From the NCBI GenBank assembly GCA_026002715.1, contig BOCC01000132.1, positions 1 through 5,444 on the forward strand: DNA of 5,444 nucleotides. The letters are read 5' to 3'. The notes beneath the pieces are model-generated. The model saw only the letters and a list, made by a program, of their open reading frames with translations. It was not told the origin of the DNA and did not search any database. This document shows, one piece after another, positions 1 through 5,444 of this stretch. The DNA comes from Synergistales bacterium. Lineage in GTDB: Bacteria; Synergistota; Synergistia; Synergistales; Aminobacteriaceae. The position numbers and the translations under genes were made by a program. Positions within the stretch are counted from its first letter, which is position 1. The number at the start of each line of letters is the position of its first letter.

Positions 1-1851
1 TTCAAACATCTCCGCCGCTTCCAAGCCGTTCTCGGCACAGTCTATCTCTAATTTTGTCGGCTCGAGCAGGGATACGATTATCTCCCTGTTCACCTCCACG
101 TCCTCGGCCAACAGGAGGCGGCGGCCCTCAAAGCAGTCCGCCTCGTCCTGTTCGGCGCCGCTGACATCGACAACGCCAAGGCATTCATCAATACATTCAG
201 CCACGGATGATACGAACAGCGGCTTCGCGAGAAATTTATCAACTCCCGCCGCCTTGGCGTCGCCCGAGATGGCGTTCCAGTCGGCTGAGGATATCATTAC
301 TACAACCGAAGCCCTGTCGGAGGAGGACTTCAATCGGCGCGTAAGCTCTATGCCGTCCATACCCGGCATCTTCCAGTCTATGAAATATATATCGTACCCG
401 CCGCCGGACTCTATCATACGGCAGGCTTCAGCGCCGCTTTGAGCAACGTCGCAGTATAAGCCCAAACGAGAGGCTATCTCGCCGAAATACTCCCTTATGT
501 CGCGCTCGTCGTCCACGGCCAGCACTCGCAGACTTTCCCTGTTTAAGCTGCCGCCAAACGGATTTTTGGGCGCGTCGGTAGCGCGTTTCATATTGACTGT
601 GAAAGCAAACGTAGCGCCCGCGCCAAGCTCTGACTCTATCCAAATGGAGCCGTCCATCATCTCGACTATGCGCTTCGAGATCGCGAGCCCAAGCCCCGTT
701 CCGCCGAATTTGCGCGACGTCCCTCTTTCCGCCTGCTCAAAGGATGTAAAAAGCCGGGCTTGCTGCTCTGGGCTTATGCCTATGCCGGTGTCCGTCACTT
801 TTATCGATAGCGTACAAACGCCGTTTTCCTCGCGTTCCAGAGCGGCGCTGAGGGTTATATGTCCCTCTTCGGGCGTGAATTTAACGGCATTGGACAGCAG
901 ATTGGCGATTACCTGCGTAAGTCTCTGGTCGTCGCCGGTCAGCAGGCTTGGTATCGCGCCGTCAATGCGCACCAAAAGACGCTGATGTCTTTCATCCACG
1001 CGGAAGTTGACGACGTTGACCACCTTCTGTAAGCAGCTCTCGAAGTTGAAAGTAACCGGCGACATTTCAAATTTATTGGCTTCTATCTTGGACATATCGA
1101 GTATGTCATTGATGACGCCTAAGAGGTGAGTAGACGCGTCGTTTATTTTTTTGAGACAGTAGTCCTTTCGGGATATATCCTCTGAGGAGCGCGCTATGGC
1201 GGTCATTCCGATGATGGCGTTCATTGGCGTACGCATTTCGTGGCTCATATTGGCCAGAAAATCGCTCTTGGCCTGACTCGCGCGTTTAGCTTGTTCAAGC
1301 GCTTCTTGAAGTTTGCGCTCCGTGATATCGCGCGTCACGGCCGCCGCTATAATGCTGCCTATCAGATTGACGAGCTGTCCGTCGCTTGAGCTCCACTGCC
1401 GAAACCTCAGACATTCCTCTACGCTGAAAACGCCCCAATAACGGCCTTCGACATAGATAGGCGCCCATATGACGGACTTCACCCCCACTATTTCCAATAT
1501 ATTAAATTTCGCGTCTTTGGTTATGTCATTGCAAAGGATGGCCGGAACGGCGTACCCGCGCGGCTCCTTCAGTGGGAAGCTGCCCATTATCAGGTCTTTC
1601 AGCCCCGTGACGACCGGCACCGTGACTATCTTGTCCGTGGCCTGCCAAAGGTAGACAACGCTGCTCGCGCCGGTTTCCAAGTCGACTGTGGACAGAATCA
1701 TCCGCTCTACCCCGAGAAATTCACCGGAGAGACGAAGGGCGTTATTGATAAGGTCTGACATGTTTTTCTCGGAGATAAAGCTCCGGGAAAGCTCGGACAT
1801 CAATTCTTGTTGTTGGAGCCGCTTTGCGAGGCTGTCCCCACAATTATCCAA
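1..1851 (-). CDS. Soluble hybrid sensor histidine kinase, GAF-HisKA-HATPase-REC-REC (partial, C-terminus beyond left edge)
   Basis: Hybrid kinase expected to autophosphorylate on His and pass phosphate to its own receivers. Numbering from the TTG at 1851: a short helix (8-25), a GAF sensor domain (about 30-172), a coiled linker (175-195), then HisKA with the phospho-accepting H204 in SHEMRTPMN. The HATPase domain has N321 in the N-box (NLLSNAVKF), D354 in DTGIGIS and the G2 box [10 protein letters not shown] from G383. REC1 has the acidic pair D447/D448, phospho-acceptor D492 in [11 protein letters not shown] and K543 in AKPL. REC2 begins near 576 with E583/D584; its phospho-acceptor lies outside the window. 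All key residues seen are intact. There is no signal peptide or membrane segment, so it should be cytoplasmic and the GAF domain is the only visible sensor. An in-frame TGA at 1903-1905 limits the start. The TTG at 1851 and the ATG at 1800 both keep the GAF domain; neither has a strong ribosome site. Kinase identity is certain; the start and signal are not. Confidence 0.95.
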   Translation of the reverse strand, partial: MDNCGDSLAKRLQQQELMSELSRSFISEKNMSDLINNALRLSGEFLGVERMILSTVDLETGASSVVYLWQATDKIVTVPVVTGLKDLIMGSFPLKEPRGYAVPAILCNDITKDAKFNILEIVGVKSVIWAPIYVEGRYWGVFSVEECLRFRQWSSSDGQLVNLIGSIIAAAVTRDITERKLQEALEQAKRASQAKSDFLANMSHEMRTPMNAIIGMTAIARSSEDISRKDYCLKKINDASTHLLGVINDILDMSKIEANKFEMSPVTFNFESCLQKVVNVVNFRVDERHQRLLVRIDGAIPSLLTGDDQRLTQVIANLLSNAVKFTPEEGHITLSAALEREENGVCTLSIKVTDTGIGISPEQQARLFTSFEQAERGTSRKFGGTGLGLAISKRIVEMMDGSIWIESELGAGATFAFTVNMKRATDAPKNPFGGSLNRESLRVLAVDDERDIREYFGEIASRLGLYCDVAQSGAEACRMIESGGGYDIYFIDWKMPGMDGIELTRRLKSSSDRASVVVMISSADWNAISGDAKAAGVDKFLAKPLFVSSVAECIDECLGVVDVSGAEQDEADCFEGRRLLLAEDVEVNREIIVSLLEPTKLEIDCAENGLEAAEMFE

Positions 1852-1874
1852 TTTAAACAAACCCCTCTCAACAT
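1800..1874 (-). CDS. Possible 24-codon leader ORF overlapping the kinase start
   Basis: An ATG at 1874 opens a reading frame of 24 codons ([20 protein letters not shown] and four more residues) that ends in TGA at 1802-1800. The stop shares its A with the ATG at 1800 of the kinase frame (TGATG), a layout typical of translational coupling. The ribosome site upstream is poor (TTAGGC, five bases before the ATG). The peptide resembles nothing I know. It may be chance, a coupling leader, or the remains of the original kinase start after a one-base change. Confidence 0.25.
   Translation of the reverse strand: MLRGVCLNWIIVGTASQSGSNNKN
1862..1869 (-). promoter_or_regulatory. Possible weak ribosome binding site for the kinase TTG start
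   Basis: The minus strand reads GAGAGGGG ten bases before the TTG at 1851. It contains GAGG, but that four-base core is 12 nt away, which is longer than ideal, and it is only 3 nt from the other in-frame TTG at 1860. It is still the only purine-rich stretch close to any start: the ATG at 1800 is preceded by CAACAACAAGAATTG, which has none. Confidence 0.35.
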
Positions 1875-1892
1875 AAACGCCTAAGCAACTCG

Positions 1893-1905
1893 TGACAATT
1901 TGTCA
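1893..1905. promoter_or_regulatory. Perfect 13-bp palindrome at the kinase transcription start (candidate operator)
   Basis: TGACAATTTGTCA has six-base arms that are exact inverted repeats around one central T. It touches the downstream end of the -10 box and is centred at 1899, almost on the predicted transcription start. A dimeric regulator bound here would block RNA polymerase. The symmetry stops at these 13 bases. No regulator gene is visible in the window, so the binding protein is unknown. Confidence 0.4.
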
Positions 1906-1933
1906 GTATAAAACCAAACCGCCAAGACGTCAA
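1905..1933 (-). promoter_or_regulatory. Sigma70-type promoter for the hybrid kinase gene
   Basis: On the minus strand the -35 box TTGACG (1933-1928) and the -10 box TATACT (1910-1905) are separated by exactly 17 bases. Each box matches five of six consensus positions. The promoter lies 10 nt past the stop codon of the AAA+ gene, in the only AT-rich gap of the window. It points at the kinase, with the expected transcription start near 1898, about 47 nt before the TTG start. No terminator separates the two genes, so the promoter would add to any read-through from the upstream operon. Confidence 0.7.
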
Positions 1934-1942
1934 TTATACGGC

Positions 1943-4627
1943 TCAAGCCGCGGAAACCGGCAAATCCTCAATTGTGTATTCATACCGAAGCGGATTGTCG
2001 GCGTCCATTGTCTCTACGCGCTCGAGCCTCCGCCGCTTCATGTCTATAATGAATTTTTGCACCTCTCCGGCGTTGCCGAAGCTCCCGTCGCGCCGCTCAT
2101 AAAGACGTGCCAGAAGTGACCGTGCCTGCTCTGACGCATCTTCAGTTATCGTACAGCCCTGAGACTTGATATTTCGTTTGAATATCTCAAAGAGCTGTTC
2201 GAGATTATAATCCGGGAAGTTCACTACGCGTACCCGGCGCGACAGACCGGCGTTGAGGGATAAAAATTCGTCCACGCGGTTTGAGTACATGCCGAACACC
2301 ATTTTGAAGTCGCGCGCGTTCTCCGTCATGCGCGTCATCATGGCTCCGATGGTCTCCTGCGCGTAGCCTGAGTCTATTATCTGATACGCCTCGTCGATAT
2401 AGAGGACGCTGTTGCGGTCTATGGCCATCTGAATTTTCTCGGTCACTTTTTCTTTGGAGTCGCCGTAGTGAGACCCTATTATATCCGACGCGTCTATAAA
2501 GAGCGTCTCCGCGCCGCCGAGAGAGCCCATCATGTTGTAGAACCGTCCAAGCAACTTGGCTACCGTGGTCTTGCCCGTCCCGGGGTTTCCGGCGAATATG
2601 TAGTGGTCGGGGTATGGCTCGACTCTTACGCCGCGCCTTTCGCTGTCCCGCGCGTCCAAAATTTCAAGCCTGATGTTTTTGAAAATATCCTTTATGAAGT
2701 CGAGGCCGACAAAGCTGTCAAGTTCCGCGTAAATTTCATCAATGGAGCTCGCGCCGCGTTTTTCAAAGAATTTCGCGTCAGCGCCGAAGTCTTGTTTTGT
2801 TATACGCTTTTCGCTTTCATTTCCGTTTTCCTGTATTCTGAGGCTGGCCTTGAGCGTCACTTCCTCGGCCAACGCCACGACGTCGCGGGCGTTGCCGAAG
2901 TCCGCGCGGTTTCTTTGGTTATAAAGATTAGTAAAGAATAACGTCAAATCGAGGGCCGGGGCGTCGTCCGTAAACTCAAGGCCGCGTTTTTCGCAGACCG
3001 ATACGAATATGTCGCGCAAAAGATCGGGCGGATAGTCCTCGATTGTCAGGATATTCGCGGCGCTGAACCGGCTGCGGAGGCCGACGTTCATCTCGAGCAG
3101 TTTGTCCATCGGCTCGGGGTATCCGGCCATGATCATACAAAACGGGTATCTGTCAGGGTTTGTCAATATAGGCACAAGCGTGTCTATGGCCTCTTGCGGG
3201 TAGTTGTGCTCCGTGCCTTTTTCCAAGAGAGAGTAGGCGTCGTCGACAAAAAGCACTCCGTCAACGGCCTTTTCCACGCACCGCGTCGTTTTGGGAGCCG
3301 TGCCTCCGACGTAGGCGTCGACTAAATCGTCGCGCTTGGCCTCTATCGTTATGCCTTTTTTTAGTATCCCGGCGTCGTAGAAGATTCTCCCGATAAGGCG
3401 CGCCACGGTCGTTTTGCCCACGCCGGGGTTGCCTCTCAGAATAAAATGAGGCGCGCGGTAGCGAAAACCTCCTGCCTCCGCCGGGTCTATGCGATCATTG
3501 AAGCTGCCGTTATTTTTTTCGGTCGTTCCATATTCTCTTTCGTATTCTTGTTTTTTCAGCTCGTAGTCCTTGACTATCTCAGCTATTCGCTTATATACGC
3601 TCTCCCACCCCCGCGTGTCGCGAAGTTTTTGCAGAGGGTCGGGTTCGTCGGCGGATTTGTAGCGGGCGTAGAGTCTTTGAATATATTTTTCCGTTATGTT
3701 GACAACTTCAGATTGAGAGCGCGAGAGCGATGAGGTGAGCGTGTCGTAAATCGCGCCGAGCGTCCCCTGTCCGTTTTCGGCCCTGTCGGCCTCGCGGCTC
3801 AAAAAGAAGAGAGACGAAACTATGCGCTTTTTAGCCGAATGCCGAAACGATATTTTTCGCAGCTTTCCCCCTTCGCCGTCTCCTATGATACGCAAACTTT
3901 CCAGCGCAAAGGCTAATTCGTCGTGATTTGGCAGCCCTATCTCCATGCAGACGGAAGCGTTTATCTCGCTGTCCTGCCCGCCGGCGCCGCCTGAGTTGAA
4001 GAATTTATTCTTGAGCGTCTCGCCGTTTTCCATGCGGTCGAACATCCGGGCTATGTCGGGCGCTAAGAGCCGGGGAGCTAAAAAAACGCATATGTTACGG
4101 TTGTCCGCGCCGTATTCGTCCCACAGGTGGGAGACAAGTTCGAGATATGGCTGCATAACACCGCGCTCTGCGAGAAAATCCTGCATAAACGCGAACACCA
4201 CGGCGGAGCGATGTTCATTCGACGACATCATAGCGCGGGCGTCGTCCAAAAACTCAAACGGCGTAATTTTAGGCTGTCCGTAGATGAGAGGCGCGGACAG
4301 CTGAGGCTCCGGCTGCGGCTCGCTTGGGGTCTGCGCTTGGCTCGCCGCCGCGTTGGGGTTCAGTATCCGCCTGCCGCTCCTGTGAGGCGAGGGCGGCTCT
4401 TTATTTTTGTTTATAGCCGTCCTGGCACTTTCGTCGTCCAAGACAAATTTACCGAGATTTTTAGCGCCGCTGTAATAGACTATCCGCTCAAAACCCAAAC
4501 TCTTCAGGTGGGCGTTCAAAAGGTACCTGAAGGATAACTTTTGAAGGTCGGGCGTGATAAACATATCATCAAGATTGCCATATATAAGGAAAATCCTGTT
4601 CGAGGTCTGCGTGAGAATGGAAGGCAT
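1943..4627 (-). CDS. Tandem CbbX/SpoVK-type AAA+ ATPase with a degenerate N-terminal AAA-like module
   Basis: Complete 894-residue protein, probably a cytoplasmic ring-forming ATPase that remodels other proteins. Residues 1-250 look like a decayed AAA fold: strand RIFLIYGNLDDMF, a Pro/Gln/Ser-rich insert (77-113), a Walker-B-like AVVFAFMQDFL (142-152), a sensor-1-like NICVFLAPRL (178-187) and a lid-like GLPNHDELAFALESL (231-245). A helical linker (260-370) follows. AAA module 1 has Walker A GNPGVGKTT (399-407), Walker B LFVDDAYSL (459-467), AGYPEPM (501-507), arginine-finger-like GLRSRF (516-521) and sensor 2 GNAR (578-581). Module 2 starts at ELDSFVGLD (635-643) and has GNPGTGKTT (680-688), LYIDEAYQI (742-750), GLSRRV (794-799) and GNAG (851-854). 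CbbX activates RuBisCO and SpoVK acts in sporulation; neither role is implied here. The ATG at 4627 is the first possible start, since an in-frame TAG lies three codons upstream. No Shine-Dalgarno sequence precedes it, so translation may be coupled to the upstream gene 22 nt away. The target is unknown. Confidence 0.95.
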   Translation of the reverse strand: MPSILTQTSNRIFLIYGNLDDMFITPDLQKLSFRYLLNAHLKSLGFERIVYYSGAKNLGKFVLDDESARTAINKNKEPPSPHRSGRRILNPNAAASQAQTPSEPQPEPQLSAPLIYGQPKITPFEFLDDARAMMSSNEHRSAVVFAFMQDFLAERGVMQPYLELVSHLWDEYGADNRNICVFLAPRLLAPDIARMFDRMENGETLKNKFFNSGGAGGQDSEINASVCMEIGLPNHDELAFALESLRIIGDGEGGKLRKISFRHSAKKRIVSSLFFLSREADRAENGQGTLGAIYDTLTSSLSRSQSEVVNITEKYIQRLYARYKSADEPDPLQKLRDTRGWESVYKRIAEIVKDYELKKQEYEREYGTTEKNNGSFNDRIDPAEAGGFRYRAPHFILRGNPGVGKTTVARLIGRIFYDAGILKKGITIEAKRDDLVDAYVGGTAPKTTRCVEKAVDGVLFVDDAYSLLEKGTEHNYPQEAIDTLVPILTNPDRYPFCMIMAGYPEPMDKLLEMNVGLRSRFSAANILTIEDYPPDLLRDIFVSVCEKRGLEFTDDAPALDLTLFFTNLYNQRNRADFGNARDVVALAEEVTLKASLRIQENGNESEKRITKQDFGADAKFFEKRGASSIDEIYAELDSFVGLDFIKDIFKNIRLEILDARDSERRGVRVEPYPDHYIFAGNPGTGKTTVAKLLGRFYNMMGSLGGAETLFIDASDIIGSHYGDSKEKVTEKIQMAIDRNSVLYIDEAYQIIDSGYAQETIGAMMTRMTENARDFKMVFGMYSNRVDEFLSLNAGLSRRVRVVNFPDYNLEQLFEIFKRNIKSQGCTITEDASEQARSLLARLYERRDGSFGNAGEVQKFIIDMKRRRLERVETMDADNPLRYEYTIEDLPVSAA

Positions 4628-4649
4628 GGTAAGCGACTAACGGCGTCTT

Positions 4650-5444
4650 TCAGCGCTTCAGCGTGTCTCTCAAAGAGGTGTTGGATGAGAGCTTGTTTTT
4701 GGTGGAGGATTTGCACTCGAGTTTGACGGACGCGCCGGGCTTTCCCTTGGATACGACGTCTTGCACCGCCTGACGATAGTACGCCTTGCGCTCCTCGTTC
4801 CTCTCGTCGCCCCTGAGCTGGTCGATGGACACTCCGGTATGCACTCCGGTCGCCGTCGCCTCGGGGCTGAGCGTCACTATTATCTCCTCGCCAGTGACGT
4901 TATTCTCGAGCCCTATGTGTAAAGGCGCGTCATGTCTGTCGCCGTCGTAGCCATACCCGCTGAACGTGAAGTTATGCTCCTCGAAGAAGTCTATTATCTC
5001 CTCGCTCAGGTTTTGGCGGTCAAAGGCGTTGTTCATGTTGAGTATGCCGCTATATACAACGGTCGTCGCCTGGGGATATAGTTTGTCGCTCAGAAACGAT
5101 ACGACGTCTTTCAGCCGTGATATGGGTAAATTAGCGATTGACGCGGCCTCTATCTCTTGTTTTTGCGCTCGGGCCGCGGAAAGCAGATAGTCGAACCGCG
5201 TCGAACCGTCCGGCATTTTGTCCGTGTAGTCTCCAAGTTTGACGCCGATCAGTCCGTCTTCGAGTTTTTTGCCCGACAGATTTTCCATTTCGCGCTTCCT
5301 GTCGCTTGTTATTACCTCCTGCGCCCCGAGATAGGCTTCGGTCTCCGTGGCCAGCATCAGGGCCAGCTTGTGGTAGTTGTCCCATTCCTGCTTTGCGCAA
5401 TCGGCTTTATATATCTCCTCGATGGCCGCTATGGATGTATTTTT
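4650..5444 (-). CDS. Unrecognised protein, C-terminal 264 residues (N-terminus beyond right edge)
   Basis: I do not recognise the family. The frame stays open to the right edge, adding 29 codons before the first internal ATG at 5357, so the true start lies outside the window. In visible numbering, residues 1-60 are charged and helical (AAIEEIYKADCAKQEW, then SDRKREMENLSGKK). Residues 62-125 are mixed (LIGVKLGDYTDKMPDG, then a long helix to FLSDKLYPQ). Residues 126-232 look like a compact alpha/beta core: ATTVVYSGILNM, helix SEEIIDFFEEHN, glycine/aspartate-rich FSGYGYDGDRHDAPLHIGLE, strand GEEIIVTLSP and a final helix ERKAYYRQAVQDVV. The tail (233-264) is basic and Ser/Thr/Lys-rich and probably disordered. 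No membrane segment or classical catalytic motif is seen, and only two cysteines. Its stop lies 22 nt before the AAA+ start with no promoter or terminator between, so it probably shares that operon. A partner, adaptor or substrate of the ATPase is a reasonable guess, not a demonstrated role. Confidence 0.85.
   Translation of the reverse strand, partial: KNTSIAAIEEIYKADCAKQEWDNYHKLALMLATETEAYLGAQEVITSDRKREMENLSGKKLEDGLIGVKLGDYTDKMPDGSTRFDYLLSAARAQKQEIEAASIANLPISRLKDVVSFLSDKLYPQATTVVYSGILNMNNAFDRQNLSEEIIDFFEEHNFTFSGYGYDGDRHDAPLHIGLENNVTGEEIIVTLSPEATATGVHTGVSIDQLRGDERNEERKAYYRQAVQDVVSKGKPGASVKLECKSSTKNKLSSNTSLRDTLKR

Noticed and set aside
497..985. 162-codon open frame on the plus strand
   Set aside because: It lies opposite the HATPase and REC1 coding region of the kinase, whose motifs are unmistakable. 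The plus-strand translation is Ser/Arg-rich with no domain signal.
1933..1938. Perfect TATAAT on the minus strand as an alternative -10 box
   Set aside because: The best upstream partner is TTGCCG at 19-base spacing, much weaker than TTGACG-17-TATACT just downstream, which it overlaps.
1939..1950. Hairpin CGGCT-CA-AGCCG spanning the stop codon of the ATPase gene, considered as a terminator
   Set aside because: The stem is five base pairs with a two-base loop and no T-run follows in the minus direction, so it does not fit a Rho-independent terminator.
2468..2941. 157-codon open frame on the plus strand
   Set aside because: It is antisense to AAA modules 1 and 2, including Walker A of module 2. 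Its length follows from the GC-rich codons of the real gene.
4127..4537. 136-codon open frame on the plus strand
   Set aside because: It is antisense to the N-terminal module and the Pro-rich insert of the ATPase. Its Arg/Leu repeats mirror that low-complexity DNA.
1943..4627. Naming the ATPase ClpB, CbbX or SpoVK
   Set aside because: ClpB has different AAA modules, a Clp N domain and a coiled M domain. True CbbX and SpoVK have one AAA module, and no RuBisCO or sporulation gene is in the window. Only the module type is shared.
4516..4716. 66-codon minus-strand frame bridging the two right-hand genes
   Set aside because: It overlaps the end of the unknown gene and the start of the ATPase out of frame, has no ribosome site and shows no recognisable protein.

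Overview
The window carries three genes, all read from the minus strand (right to left) and tightly packed. Two run off the window edges. Codon use mixes GC-rich codons with frequent ATA for isoleucine. The hybrid-kinase architecture and a GAF module preceded by a '[15 protein letters not shown]'-type helix recall anaerobic bacteria such as Synergistota or Clostridia. That placement is an impression from sequence style, not a proof. No rRNA, tRNA, IS element, CRISPR array or integrase is visible.

Right end (4650-5444): the C-terminal 264 residues of a protein I do not recognise. It has a charged helical N-terminal part, a compact alpha/beta core and a basic, Ser/Thr/Lys-rich tail.

Centre (1943-4627): an intact 894-residue AAA+ protein that starts 22 nt after the first gene stops. 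It has two CbbX/SpoVK-type AAA modules in tandem. In front of them lies a third region that looks like a decayed AAA fold, resembling the N-terminal half of Ycf46-type proteins. The two AAA modules differ in their catalytic details: the first has Asp in place of the Walker B Glu, and the second lacks the usual sensor-2 Arg.

Left end (1-1851): the first 617 residues of a soluble hybrid histidine kinase, GAF-HisKA-HATPase-REC-REC, cut by the window edge inside the second receiver. It has its own near-consensus sigma70 promoter in the 91-nt gap after the ATPase gene. A perfect 13-bp palindrome sits over the expected transcription start. The translation start is ambiguous: there is no well-placed ATG with a Shine-Dalgarno sequence, a weak TTG is possible, and an overlapping 24-codon ORF may act as a leader.

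The unknown protein and the ATPase are probably co-transcribed and may form a remodelling machine with its partner or substrate. The kinase could be co-transcribed by read-through and also expressed separately from its own promoter, adding a cytoplasmic phosphorelay input. The functional link between the ATPase and the kinase is inference from position only.
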